From: Alcanivorax sp.
GTDB lineage: Bacteria; Pseudomonadota; Gammaproteobacteria; Pseudomonadales; Alcanivoracaceae
NCBI RefSeq assembly: GCF_017794965.1
Contig: NZ_CP051240.1
Location: forward strand, 1,178,001 to 1,242,000
DNA length: 64,000 nucleotides
Direction of reading: 5' to 3'
The notes below the pieces were generated by a model, which was given only the letters and a program-made list of their open reading frames with translations, searched no databases and was not told the DNA's origin. Shown here piece by piece: positions 33,041-41,846 of this stretch (its first letter is position 1; every line of letters begins with the position of its first letter). Both the position numbers and the translations under genes were made by a program.

Positions 33041-34024
33041 CTATGCGACTTGTGGGGTATATTTCTTTTGGTGCTTGATTACCCCATAGGCGATTTGCAC
33101 CAGCTTGCGCATTGCTGCCACCACAATCACTTTACCTGTCTTCCCCCTGTCTTCCATGCGCCGTCTCAGTGCCCGGATATCGGGGTTGTGGGTGCATGCT
33201 GTGACTGCTGCCATGAACAATTTTCCCCGTACGTTGGCGCGGCCACCTTTGCGGATCTTTGTCGGCTTTCTGGAGTCGCCGGATTCATTGTGCACCGGCG
33301 TAATGCCCAGGAAGGCGGCACATTGCTTGGCTGACCGGAAGTCCCGACTGTGTATTAGCGACAGCAGCTCTCGGGACATCACATCGCCTACCGCAGTGAT
33401 GCTCTCCAGCAGTGAGCGGTCCTGTTTCAGTTCAGGATGGCCATCAATGTGGTCATCGATGTCCTTTTTGAGCTTGCGGATCTCCTCATTCAGTGTCGCG
33501 ATCATGTCCTGTATAGAGGCAATGACTCGCTCGCTTGACTGGTTGAATTCCGCTTTCTCAAGCCGGTTTTCTTCCCGCTGACGGTCTTTCTCCAAGGCCT
33601 CCAGACGAGCACCAAGCGCTCGTAACTGCCTGATCTCTGGCGCTTCCGGCTGCCATTTATGTAGTCGCTCATGCTTCTCTTTCACGTAGAGAGCCAGGCA
33701 CAGCGAGTCGAGCTTGTCTGTCTTGCTTGAGAACCCTTCACTCTTGGCGAAGTCCCTGGTGCGCGCCGGATTGGCCACATACACCTGCAACCCAGCTTCA
33801 TGGAGTGCGTAGGTCAGGTTCTCGTGATAAATACAGGTGGCTTCCAGCACCACATGAATCTCGGACGGCTCAGCACCGGTCTGCTTGAGCAGCCACTGCG
33901 CAACCTCGTGCTCCTTCCCGCGCCGATTCTGGAAAACCCGTGTTTTTACCTTCCGGGGATTGGCCTGGCGCAGCCAAAGTGTATCGAGGCTCTTTTTGCT
34001 GACATCAATTCCAACGAAGTGCAT
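33041..34024 (-). CDS. IS110-family transposase (DEDD recombinase), element 3
   Basis: 327 residues from ATG 34024 (MHFVGIDVSKKSLDTLW). VVLEATCIYHENL and SSKTDKLDSLCLALYV complete the DEDD set. A long coiled coil links to the C-terminal domain FLGITPVHNESGDSRKPTKI, which contains the catalytic serine motif, followed by RKGGRANVRGKLFMAA. Intact. An eleven-codon upstream extension to 34057 is open but overlaps the predicted donor-guide region. Confidence 0.92.
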   Translation of the reverse strand: MHFVGIDVSKKSLDTLWLRQANPRKVKTRVFQNRRGKEHEVAQWLLKQTGAEPSEIHVVLEATCIYHENLTYALHEAGLQVYVANPARTRDFAKSEGFSSKTDKLDSLCLALYVKEKHERLHKWQPEAPEIRQLRALGARLEALEKDRQREENRLEKAEFNQSSERVIASIQDMIATLNEEIRKLKKDIDDHIDGHPELKQDRSLLESITAVGDVMSRELLSLIHSRDFRSAKQCAAFLGITPVHNESGDSRKPTKIRKGGRANVRGKLFMAAVTACTHNPDIRALRRRMEDRGKTGKVIVVAAMRKLVQIAYGVIKHQKKYTPQVA

Positions 34025-34209
34025 CTCTCGTGTCTTCCCTTGCTTATACGGCTTCATCCCGCGGAGGGGAGAGCCCGGATACCGTTCAGATTTAAGAGAA
34101 TGGGTCGGAGCCAGGATCTACGTCACAGGGTCTATGCCCTCAGGAGCTTGTCAGGCTTTAACCCGACCCGTGAGTGCTGGTAGCTAATCAGCACTCGTGG
34201 AGAGATACA
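34025..34209 (-). ncRNA. Predicted bridge (seek) RNA of IS110 element 3
   Basis: A stem pairs plus-strand 34102-34108 (GGGTCGG) with 34163-34169 (CCGACCC). Inside, the RNA contains CAAGCTCCT (plus-strand 34142-34150), identical over nine bases to the left target plus core at 34210-34218. GTAG (34118-34121) can pair with the CTAC of the right target. Downstream, ACGGTATC (34078-34085) is identical over eight bases to the element's right end plus C (33007-33014). GCAAG at about 34038-34043 can pair with CTTGT of core plus left end. This is the clearest left-target guide of the three. Confidence 0.65.
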
Positions 34210-34408
34210 AGGAGCTTGCCTGCAAGCGATCCGAGCCTCAGCGAGGTAAGGATTCCAGAAGCGAGTGACGAGTTTTGAGTTGCGAAAGGCCAAACCGGGA
34301 GGTTTATCGGGTTTTGGGGTTCAAGACTCGCTTCTCGTGACTCGTAACTGCTTTTCCCTCGCCTGGGCTCGGATCGCTTGCAGGCAGGCTCCCACAGGTG
34401 TGGGCGGC
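34210..34408. repeat. REP pair right of IS110 element 3
   Basis: AGGAGCTTGCCTGCAAGCG continues as the GATCCGAGCCTCAGCGAGG tail. After a short palindrome built on CGAGTGACGAGTTTTGAG the inverse follows, ending CTTGCAGGCAGGCTCCCACA at about 34397. The pair abuts the stop of the methyltransferase gene at 34415. Confidence 0.8.
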
Positions 34409-34414
34409 TGGCTC

Positions 34415-35080
34415 CTACGGCGTTGTCAGGCGCCGCATGAGTTGTCGGATCAGGCCCAGTTCACGGTCGTCGGCCAGGGGGAGCAGTTCCAGTAGCCACT
34501 GGTGCAGGTTTTCGCGCGCTTCGATGCCGTGAGCATTGAGCAGCCCTTGCAGGGCGTCGCGGGTGTGGCGGTAGGTGTCCCTGTCGCTGGCGGCGGCCGG
34601 TGCTTCAGGGCGGTGCTTGCGCAGTTCCCAGGCATACACCATCACCGCCTGGCCAAGGTTGAGAGACGGCTGGGGGTGGGCCAGGGGTATGCTGCTGCCC
34701 AGATCGCAACGGGCTACTTCTTCCCCGGTCAGCCCACTGGATTCCCGACCGAACACGATGGCGGCACGCTGCACACTGCTGGGTTTGGCCGACAGCAGGG
34801 CCGCGCACTCATCCGCATTCACATAGCGTTCTTTCTGGATCCGCTGGCGGGCGGTGCAGGCGATACTGAGGTCCACATCGGCCAGTGCCGCGTCCAGGGT
34901 ATCGAACTGCCGGGCGCCGGCGAGAATGTCCTGACTGTGGTGAGCCACCCAGTTGGCGGCGGTCATGTCACCCGGTCTGACCAGTCGCAAGTCTTCGAAT
35001 CCCATGGTCTTGAGTGCCCGGGCGGCGGCGCCGATGTTCTCTCCCCGGGCGGGTTCTACCAGTACAAATGCGATATCCAT
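34415..35080 (-). CDS. TrmH/SpoU-family RNA 2'-O-methyltransferase (group 1, TrmJ/LasT-like)
   Basis: 221 residues with a SPOUT knot: FVLVEPARGENIGAAARALK (motif 1), AAIVFGRESSGLT (motif 2) and SSIPLAHPQPSLNLGQAVMV (motif 3, SAM binding). The N-terminal wording and the short C-terminal helix set are closer to LasT/YjtD than to TrmJ, but group-1 members are hard to separate by eye, so no symbol is given. It methylates a ribose 2'-OH in tRNA or rRNA. Confidence 0.85.
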   Translation of the reverse strand: MDIAFVLVEPARGENIGAAARALKTMGFEDLRLVRPGDMTAANWVAHHSQDILAGARQFDTLDAALADVDLSIACTARQRIQKERYVNADECAALLSAKPSSVQRAAIVFGRESSGLTGEEVARCDLGSSIPLAHPQPSLNLGQAVMVYAWELRKHRPEAPAAASDRDTYRHTRDALQGLLNAHGIEARENLHQWLLELLPLADDRELGLIRQLMRRLTTP

Positions 35081-35253
35081 GGGTTGTTATGTCCGTGAGG
35101 AAAGCGGGGAAGCATTGTACCTGCTCCCGGGCCCGTGGCAGAAAATGTCCATGAATTGTCCCGGGCCGTCCTAGGGGCAAGGCGCCCACCTGATTATTAT
35201 TTGTCCAGAAGCGCAATAATTTTTACAACAATAATGTCAGGGAGGGGACCCCC

Positions 35254-36276
35254 ATGAAGAAGCTCGCAATTGCCGGTGCGCTCAGCGCCGCCGTTCTGGC
35301 CGTGCCGGCCCAGGCTTTCCAGCAGATCACCCACAAGCGAATCGCCATTGATGCGGTGAACTATATGAAGGCGAATCCGGCCACCACCGAGTACAACCGT
35401 CTAAAGGCCTGGGTGAATGCAGCCGGTTACAGCATGGATCAGTTTGCGGAAGTGATTGGGCAGGGTGCCTACGATGTGGATGATTTCCAGGATACCTATC
35501 TGTGTGGCGCCACCACCGGTGACTGTGTCTACGCCCCGGTCTTCAACGCCGGTGCCTCCCTGGTGAACTACACTTCCTACTGGCATTTCCAGAATCACAC
35601 CCGTGGCTCCGATGCGCACGGTAACGATTTTGGTGGCTACAACTATGATCTGCTTACCGTGTGGGGTGACATCGATAACATCGCAGCGGCCTGGTTGTAC
35701 GGCGACTATATGGATGATGGCAACGGTGGCATGACCGGCTGGTGGTGGTCCGATGACTCCGAGTACAACACCTACGGGGTGACCGAAGCCAACTATCGTC
35801 AGGGCAGTTATTCCAGCAAGTCCATGTACGATGATTTCGAGGAAATGCCCTTCCAGCCCATCGATAACCTGGGTCAATACTGGTACAGCCAGTTCCTGGC
35901 CAACCCCACCGCCCAGACCCTGGGGTTTGTCATGCACACCACGGACCTGTTGCAGCCGCACCATGTCTGGACTACCTCTGCCCTGAACCACAGTGGCTGG
36001 GAATCCTGGGTGGCGGATTACTATGACAGTGAAGACCTGAACAACCCGGTCATGGTGGACGCAGCGCTGCAGAATTACACCCCGCTGTCGGCCTCCAGCA
36101 ATGACATCCGGCCGTTGCTGACCCAGGGCGGCGCCCTGGCCTACGGTAATGGCGGGATTGTGCTGTCCAGCACTGACCATAGCGACCGCTTGCAGGTGGC
36201 CCAGGTGGTCATTCCCCATGCCATCGCCATGGTGGTGCATGTGCTCAACCATGCTGCGCTGAAAGTGAATCCGTAA
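35254..36276 (+). CDS. Secreted zinc-dependent phospholipase C / S1-P1 nuclease-like protein
   Basis: 340 residues. Signal peptide cleaved after VPAQA, leaving a mature start FQQITHKRIAIDAVNYM where an early His serves as ligand. YWHFQNHTRGSDAHGNDF and the motif MHTTDLLQPHHV (an HxxxDxxxPxH variant of the family's HxxGDxHQPxH) supply the other zinc ligands. The fold is shared by bacterial phospholipase C and S1/P1 nucleases, and Tyr/Trp-rich text suggests an extracellular enzyme. The two genes after it encode a foldase and a small exported protein, possibly helping its secretion. Confidence 0.75.
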   Translation: MKKLAIAGALSAAVLAVPAQAFQQITHKRIAIDAVNYMKANPATTEYNRLKAWVNAAGYSMDQFAEVIGQGAYDVDDFQDTYLCGATTGDCVYAPVFNAGASLVNYTSYWHFQNHTRGSDAHGNDFGGYNYDLLTVWGDIDNIAAAWLYGDYMDDGNGGMTGWWWSDDSEYNTYGVTEANYRQGSYSSKSMYDDFEEMPFQPIDNLGQYWYSQFLANPTAQTLGFVMHTTDLLQPHHVWTTSALNHSGWESWVADYYDSEDLNNPVMVDAALQNYTPLSASSNDIRPLLTQGGALAYGNGGIVLSSTDHSDRLQVAQVVIPHAIAMVVHVLNHAALKVNP

Positions 36277-36286
36277 GCGTCACACT

Positions 36287-36306
36287 GGCGGCCCTGCGGG
36301 GCCGCC
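36287..36306 (+). terminator. GC-rich hairpin after the phospholipase-like gene
   Basis: GGCGGCCC and GGGGCCGCC form a strong stem with a very short loop; no T-tract follows. It may attenuate read-through into the foldase gene. Confidence 0.4.
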
Positions 36307-36342
36307 CGTCTACCTCAATAATCACAACAAGAGGGGGCAGTA

Positions 36343-37686
36343 ATGAAAGTTTTCAACAAGGTTATCGCGGTGGTGTCGGTGACTGCGGCACTCTCAGTGG
36401 TGGCAATCACCGGTTGGCGGCAGTGGGGCCCGTTACCGGAATCTGTGGCTGCCCGTGTAAACGGTGAGGCCATTCCTGCCGAGACCCTGAATATTTTCGT
36501 GGCGGCCAGTCGTCGCGCCAATCCCCAGACCAGCCGTGAAGTGGTGCTCAAGGGGTTGATTGAAAATCGCCTGTTGGCAGACATGGCGAAGAGTGAGCAT
36601 GGCCATGAGGGCCACGAAGAAGGTCAAGGCCGTGTGGGCTATGACGCACAAAGCCTGCAGGAGCAGCATCGTTTTCGTCTGCTACGCACCGCCTATGCCA
36701 GCCAGATCCAGGCGGCCATTCGCCAGTCCGGGATCAACGACAGTCGTGCCTGGCTGACGGCGCCGCTGGATCTGTCTGCCGAGACCCTGCAGCCCATGCT
36801 GTCGCTGCAACAGAATCTCTATACCACCATGACCGAGCAGCAACAGGCTCAGGCCGCAGCCCATGTGATTGCCCGTTACCGGTTTGTTGATGACGCGCCG
36901 GAGCAGACACTGTCGTTGTGGGATCTTTACCGCCGTCAGAATATCCAGCTCAAGGTGCAGATGCACAATCTGAATCTTGGTTTTATCCGTGAAGCCATCA
37001 AGCAGCAGCTGAACATGGAGTTCGTTTTTCACTGGTTTGAGCATGAATCCGGTGTGGCACCGGCCGCCATGGTGGCCATGGATCGCTGCATCGAAGATGC
37101 CCGTCAGCGTGAAGTCATGCTGCACGAGTACGGTCTGATGCACGACATCCACGACGACAACCCGGCGCTGAGAGCACAGGCGGAAACCGTGACGACGGAG
37201 CAGGTGGCCGAGTATTACCAGCAGCACCGTGATGAGTTTGTGCGGGTGGAAAAAGTCCGCGCCCGGCATCTGCGGGTAAACAGCCAGCAGCAAGCGGACA
37301 AGGTCGTGGCTGAAATCAAACAGGGGCTGGCATTTGCCGAGGCGGTAAGTCGTTACTCGGTGGCGGAGGATGCGGCAACGGGTGGTGAGCTGGGCTGGGT
37401 GGATCGGGACAGCCGCAATGGTGACTGGATCCGCGCGTTGGCCTTCGTACAACCACAGGGACGGGTGTCCGCATCGTTCCGGAGTCCCACCGACAGCAAT
37501 GATGCCTACTGGGAAATCCTCTGGGTGGACGAAAAGGTCACCGGTTTCCAGCCGGTGGACAGTGAATCGGTGCGTTACCGGGCGGCCATGGCCATTGCCC
37601 GAGTGCAGCTGCAGGAGGCCTTCAAGGCGCGTCTGGCGGCAGCCAGTGAAGCCGCATCCCTGCGTGTGAATCCGGAGGTGTTGTAA
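36343..37686 (+). CDS. Periplasmic PpiC/parvulin-type peptidyl-prolyl isomerase
   Basis: 447 residues with an N-terminal signal anchor (VIAVVSVTAALSVVAITGW), a SurA-like helical N-domain that holds a His-rich patch (SEHGHEGHEEGQG, possible metal site), and a parvulin domain near 310-400: KVRARHLRVNSQQQADKVV, FAEAVSRYSVAEDAATGGEL and GWVDRDS. It would catalyse prolyl isomerisation or act as a chaperone in the periplasm. GAGGGGG precedes the ATG. Its TAA overlaps the next ATG by one base (TAATG at 37684). Confidence 0.85.
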   Translation: MKVFNKVIAVVSVTAALSVVAITGWRQWGPLPESVAARVNGEAIPAETLNIFVAASRRANPQTSREVVLKGLIENRLLADMAKSEHGHEGHEEGQGRVGYDAQSLQEQHRFRLLRTAYASQIQAAIRQSGINDSRAWLTAPLDLSAETLQPMLSLQQNLYTTMTEQQQAQAAAHVIARYRFVDDAPEQTLSLWDLYRRQNIQLKVQMHNLNLGFIREAIKQQLNMEFVFHWFEHESGVAPAAMVAMDRCIEDARQREVMLHEYGLMHDIHDDNPALRAQAETVTTEQVAEYYQQHRDEFVRVEKVRARHLRVNSQQQADKVVAEIKQGLAFAEAVSRYSVAEDAATGGELGWVDRDSRNGDWIRALAFVQPQGRVSASFRSPTDSNDAYWEILWVDEKVTGFQPVDSESVRYRAAMAIARVQLQEAFKARLAAASEAASLRVNPEVL

Positions 37687-38318
37687 TGCGCGGGCTGTGG
37701 GTGGCCATTGTCGCCGTGGGGGTGGTTGCTGGCGGAACAGCGTGGCAGCTGAAAAATACGGTTGCCGAGCCAGCGCTCACGGACACGCCAACGCAACAGG
37801 CTGAGCCTGAAGCACCTGCTGAGCTTGCCACGGAAGCACAAACGGCGTTGCCGATGATTGAGATCATTGGCGAGCGTCATGTGTCGGCGCCAGAAGCCAT
37901 GCTGGAGGCGCAGAGCCAGGATCCGGCCCGGGTGCCCGTGCCCTCTGAGGCAGTGGTAACCGCGCTGCGTGACAGTATGGAGAACGGTGACCCGCGCACG
38001 CCGCCGCTGGCGCGCAGCGAGGATCTGCGGGAGATGCCCAGCGCCAACGAGCTGGCAGATCCCGATCTCTACCAACAGTACGAGCAACGACAAAACCAGA
38101 AGGTGTACGCCTCATTCGCCTCTGCGGCCACGCAAAAGATCAGCGATCTGGAAAAAATGATTGCCCGTGCGGAAGCGGAGGGCCTGCCTTCCGAGCAGAT
38201 CCAGGAAGGCCGGGAAAAACTGGAAGGTCTGCGCCATCAGCGTGATGAGATTCTTCAGGCCCACCCGGGGGTGGCGGACACGCTTCAGTCCGTTTCCGTT
38301 TCCACAGGGCAGGAGTAG
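37686..38318 (+). CDS. Exported Ala/Glu/Pro-rich protein of unknown function
   Basis: 210 residues: an N-terminal signal anchor (LWVAIVAVGVVAGGTAW), a low-complexity Pro/Ala/Glu stretch to about residue 60, then helices ending in a charged coil (KISDLEKMIARAEAEGLPSE). Coupled to the foldase gene by a one-base overlap, so probably a partner of it or of the phospholipase-like enzyme. Phospholipase accessory proteins (PlcR type) come to mind but I cannot show homology. Its last 34 bases overlap the opposite-strand gene ending at 38285. Confidence 0.75.
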   Translation: MRGLWVAIVAVGVVAGGTAWQLKNTVAEPALTDTPTQQAEPEAPAELATEAQTALPMIEIIGERHVSAPEAMLEAQSQDPARVPVPSEAVVTALRDSMENGDPRTPPLARSEDLREMPSANELADPDLYQQYEQRQNQKVYASFASAATQKISDLEKMIARAEAEGLPSEQIQEGREKLEGLRHQRDEILQAHPGVADTLQSVSVSTGQE

Positions 38319-39229
38319 CCCAGATCGAGGGCAGTGTCCTGCAGGTCGGGATCATCCGGTGACAACGCCAGCGCCTGACACAGACTTTGCCGGGCTGCGT
38401 CTTCATGGCCCAGTGCCTGTTGCGCATAGGCCAGGTTATTCCAGGCAGCAGAGAAATCCGGCTTGAGCATGACCGCCTGCTGGAAGGCGTGCAAGGCGGC
38501 CTCTCGTTGTTGCTCACCCCACAGGCTGTTGCCATAGCCGAACCATAGCTCGCCACTTTGCGGGAAAGCTTCTACGGCTACGGGCCAGTAACTTTCTCCA
38601 TTGGGCGCTGCAGAGATGGCCCGGAATAATCCATGCGCGGTGGCGCTGGCGGGCAGTTCACCCGGCTGAACCAGAGTGAAGCCCCAGCGGTCTGCACGGG
38701 CCCAGGTGCGAATGAAACGATTCCAGTGACTGCGATCACTCTCGGTGGTGCCGCTGTGCAGGATAATGGTCTTGCCCGCCTTGTCGTAGCCGGTGACCAC
38801 CGCAAAGTGCCATTTCGGCCAGCTTTTCAATGCCAGGTTCTGTAATACCAGCACCGGTCTGCCGGCCTGAATTTCCCTGAACAGGCTGTCCTCATCTTCC
38901 ACCGGGTAAGCCAGTAATCCACGACTGCGCGCGGCGGCTTTCAACTCTATGCCCAGGCTGCCTTGCCGTTGCGGTAGCCAGACCTCGTCGACAAGGGCTT
39001 CTGCGGTGTCGGGCTTGCCCGCCCATTGCAGCATCATGGCCAACGAGGCAGGGCCGCACTGGTATTTTTCCTGTGCAACGAAGGGGACATCGAGCTGATG
39101 CTCAGGCTGCTGTTGGGCAAATTCAGGCGGGGGAAGCGTCTGGCAGGCTGCCAGCAAGAACAGCAAGGCTGCGATGACAACCGGACGTACCGGCTGCCAT
39201 CGCAGGGTGGTCAGGATTCGGGTAATCAC
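38285..39229 (-). CDS. PA2778-type C39-like cysteine peptidase lipoprotein with TPR
   Basis: 314 residues. Lipobox LLAAC after an N-terminal helix. The peptidase C39-like domain has VPFVAQEKYQCGPASLAMML (catalytic Cys in QCGPAS) and WHFAVVTGYDKAGK (catalytic His). Three TPR-like helices finish the protein (AFQQAVMLKPDFSAAWNNLA). In Pseudomonas the equivalent PA2778 is next to PA2779, and the same pair is present here. It is probably anchored to the outer membrane; the substrate is unknown. Confidence 0.87.
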   Translation of the reverse strand: MITRILTTLRWQPVRPVVIAALLFLLAACQTLPPPEFAQQQPEHQLDVPFVAQEKYQCGPASLAMMLQWAGKPDTAEALVDEVWLPQRQGSLGIELKAAARSRGLLAYPVEDEDSLFREIQAGRPVLVLQNLALKSWPKWHFAVVTGYDKAGKTIILHSGTTESDRSHWNRFIRTWARADRWGFTLVQPGELPASATAHGLFRAISAAPNGESYWPVAVEAFPQSGELWFGYGNSLWGEQQREAALHAFQQAVMLKPDFSAAWNNLAYAQQALGHEDAARQSLCQALALSPDDPDLQDTALDLGYSCPVETETD

Positions 39230-39246
39230 GCCGATCCGTTCGCGGC

Positions 39247-39624
39247 TTAAATGGCCGGGAAAATGTCGGTGGCACCCAGCAGATCCAGCACGATGAGAAT
39301 CAGAAGGATCAGTACGACCGCGCCTAACACGCTTTGTCCGGCAGGCAGCTCGTCAGTCTTTTGCGCCAGTTGCTGCAGCTCCTGATGACTGAGGCGGTCC
39401 AGTCGCTGGCTTATCTGGTCCTTGTCGACGCCATATTTTTCCAGCGTTTGTGCCGCCGCTTTGTGATCCATCACCTGCATCACTTTGGCTTTCAATTCAG
39501 CACGATCCTGTTGCTGAATGACTACGTCGTTACCCACCATGGCGGCATGGGCCGCGGGTACAAAAATCAGTTGCGAGAACATCAGTACGAACGCAGTAAT
39601 AAGGCCTGTCAGACGCTTGGTCAT
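39247..39624 (-). CDS. PA2779-family small exported membrane protein
   Basis: 125 residues: signal peptide (ITAFVLMFSQLIFVPAAHA), a helical charged middle (LEKYGVDKDQISQRLDRLSH) and a C-terminal hydrophobic segment (VLGAVVLILLILIVLDLLG). It matches the PA2779 group from memory. It lies 17 bases upstream of the peptidase gene in the same direction, so the two form an operon; the peptide could be the peptidase's partner or substrate. AAGGAG precedes the ATG. Confidence 0.82.
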   Translation of the reverse strand: MTKRLTGLITAFVLMFSQLIFVPAAHAAMVGNDVVIQQQDRAELKAKVMQVMDHKAAAQTLEKYGVDKDQISQRLDRLSHQELQQLAQKTDELPAGQSVLGAVVLILLILIVLDLLGATDIFPAI

Positions 39625-39671
39625 GTAAATCTCCTTGTGGGAAATGTTGGCATAACGGTAACACTTTGATG

Positions 39672-41846
39672 TTAATCAAGCGTAATGACGCCCGGGTTTT
39701 CGCCATCTTTTACAAGGACTTTACCGATCACCGAGGCCATCACACCGTTTTCTGACAATTTTTTCAGTGCTGGAATCAGGGTGTCTTCGGCAAGGCAGAA
39801 CAACAGCCCGCCACTGGTTTGTGGATCACACAGGGCGGTCAGCAACGTATCCGATACCGTGGCGTTTCGCTGGCACTGCAGCAGACCGAGCCGATTGGCC
39901 TCGCTGAGTGTACTGGTCACCTGGTTATCGATGAGTGTGAGGGTGCCGGGCAGCAACGGGATGGCGGCGGTGTTCAGCGCCATACGCACCTGACTCTGCT
40001 GACAGATTTCCAGCAAGTGACCGATCAGGCCAAAGCCTGTGATATCGGTGCAGGCGTGGACGTTGTCATTCTGCAGGGCGTCGCGGGCAAGGGCATTGCT
40101 CTGCAACAGGGTCTCAAGGGTGGCAGACAGCCAGTCTCCCCGCAGCTGTTCGCCGTGCATCATGGCCGCCAGTTGCACGCCGCTGCCCAGAGGCTTAGTG
40201 AGCACCAGCACATCGCCGGGGCGCGCGCCTGACTTGTGCCACAGGCGCCCGGACGCGGCTGCACCGTTCACGGTGAAACCGGCGGCCATCTGTGGCCCCT
40301 CAGTGGTATGACCGCCAACCAGGGTGCAGCCCGCTCGGTTCAGCTCCCGCACGGCTCCCGCCATCAGCCGCTGCAGGTCACGGCCTTGCAGGCGAGGGTG
40401 GTGCCAGTTGAGGGTGATATTGGCCAGAGCCGAATGCGGCGTTGCATTCATGGCGTACAGGTCACTGAGGCTGTGCAGGGCGGCAATCCTGCCAAAGGTG
40501 TAGGGCTCATCAATGAAGGCCGGGAAGAAATCCAGACTCTGGACCAGACGCTGATCCTCAGGCCACTGGATCACCGCGGCATCATCGCCGGCGTCCACCC
40601 CGGCCTCGATCCCCGGATTGATCTGCGGCTGCAGAGTCGCGAGGGCATCCGACAGTGCGTCACTGCCCACCTTGGCACCACAGCCGGCACAGTGCAGGGC
40701 ATCCGGGTCCATTGCCGGTGCGGGCATCTGCGGAAGCTGCCGCTGGAATTTGGCCATGAAGGCATGGTCGATGCGATCCTTCCAGCGCCACATCAGTGGG
40801 CCTGCCACGCTCAGTGCGCCGCCCCGGCTGGCAATCGCATCCTTGCCGCCCGCTGATAGCAGGGAAAGGAAGCGGTGCTGTGGCCTGTAGGGTTTGAGTG
40901 GCTGGCCCTGGAGGGCGGCCCGCAAATTGTCAGCCAGTGTGGATGCCTGGCGTACGGCATAAACGCCTGCCTTGGGCAGGGGTTGGGGAAAGGCCGCACA
41001 GTCGCCCGCGGCGAAGACGCGCGGGTGGCTCTCACTTTGCAGTGTGGCATGGACCTTCACAAAGCCCTTTTCGTCGCAGGCCAGATCACTGTGGGCGAAC
41101 AGGGGAATGCCACGCACCCCGGTACACCACAGCACCTTGTCCGCAGCCAACGGATGGTCGTTGGCCCACAGTCTGCCGTCCTGGTGACGAACCCGGGTAT
41201 TTTCATGCAGCTCAATACCGTATTGCTCAAGACGCTTGCGCATCTTGCGGCGCACGCTGTCGTGGTAACCGGGTAACAGCACACTGCCTGAAATCAGTGA
41301 CAGGGACACCGGGTGATGGTGCTGGCGGGCATGCTCGGCAATGGCCAACACCATCTCCGTTCCACCAGCACCGGCGCCTACCACGGCCAGGGTGCCGTCC
41401 TGGTTGTCCGCCGCCCATTGTTGCCAGCGGGCATGAAATCCACTCACCGGTTTGACTGGTACCACGCACTCGGGCACGGCGTCGCCCAGCGGCGTCAGAT
41501 CCGGAGTGGCACCCACATCCAGGCTGAGCCAGTCATAGTTCAGGTGGCTGCCGTCGCTCAGTGTGATCTGACGCTGGGCACTGTTAATGCTGGTCACGGC
41601 GGCTTCCACAAAACGGGTGCCGGTGGCGATACACAGCCGGTAAAGATCCACATGGGTGTCGCGCAGATCGTAATGTCCTGCCACCAGCCCGGGCAGCATG
41701 CCGGAGTAGGCACTGAGTGGATCCGGGGACACCAGGGTGACACGTACGCCTGGCAGCGGCTGCATGGCCAGCATGCGGAGGGCCAGGCAATGGCTGTGGC
41801 CGCCCCCGACGAGAACAAGATCCTGATTGGCTGAAGAGGGAATCAC
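39672..41846 (-). CDS. selD: NADH dehydrogenase-like/selenide, water dikinase fusion
   Basis: 724 residues. Residues 1-360 form a pyridine-nucleotide disulfide oxidoreductase (LVLVGGGHSHCLALRMLAM for FAD; GTLAVVGAGAGGTEMVLAIA for NAD(P)H; VFAAGDCAAF). Residues about 390-724 are SelD: HCAGCGAKVGSDAL holds the active Cys and Lys, then AAVIQWPEDQRLVQSLDFFP and GGHTTEGPQMAAGF. The domain makes selenophosphate; the oxidoreductase half may reduce a selenium species first. The active residue is Cys, not Sec. It overlaps phzF by four bases. Confidence 0.93.
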   Translation of the reverse strand: MIPSSANQDLVLVGGGHSHCLALRMLAMQPLPGVRVTLVSPDPLSAYSGMLPGLVAGHYDLRDTHVDLYRLCIATGTRFVEAAVTSINSAQRQITLSDGSHLNYDWLSLDVGATPDLTPLGDAVPECVVPVKPVSGFHARWQQWAADNQDGTLAVVGAGAGGTEMVLAIAEHARQHHHPVSLSLISGSVLLPGYHDSVRRKMRKRLEQYGIELHENTRVRHQDGRLWANDHPLAADKVLWCTGVRGIPLFAHSDLACDEKGFVKVHATLQSESHPRVFAAGDCAAFPQPLPKAGVYAVRQASTLADNLRAALQGQPLKPYRPQHRFLSLLSAGGKDAIASRGGALSVAGPLMWRWKDRIDHAFMAKFQRQLPQMPAPAMDPDALHCAGCGAKVGSDALSDALATLQPQINPGIEAGVDAGDDAAVIQWPEDQRLVQSLDFFPAFIDEPYTFGRIAALHSLSDLYAMNATPHSALANITLNWHHPRLQGRDLQRLMAGAVRELNRAGCTLVGGHTTEGPQMAAGFTVNGAAASGRLWHKSGARPGDVLVLTKPLGSGVQLAAMMHGEQLRGDWLSATLETLLQSNALARDALQNDNVHACTDITGFGLIGHLLEICQQSQVRMALNTAAIPLLPGTLTLIDNQVTSTLSEANRLGLLQCQRNATVSDTLLTALCDPQTSGGLLFCLAEDTLIPALKKLSENGVMASVIGKVLVKDGENPGVITLD

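Larger units (their letters stand above)
33008..34211 (-). mobile_element. IS110-family insertion sequence (element 3), in a REP sequence
   Basis: On the minus strand the left flank is GGCAAGCTC-CT (34220 down to 34210), the element starts TGTATCTCTCCACG and ends GACGGTAT, and the right flank is CT-ACAAAA (33007 downward). The joined target GCAAGCTCCTACAAAA is a normal REP arm, compare TTGTAGGAGCC at 5120. CT occurs at both junctions. Size is 1204 bp including one CT. Confidence 0.85.
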
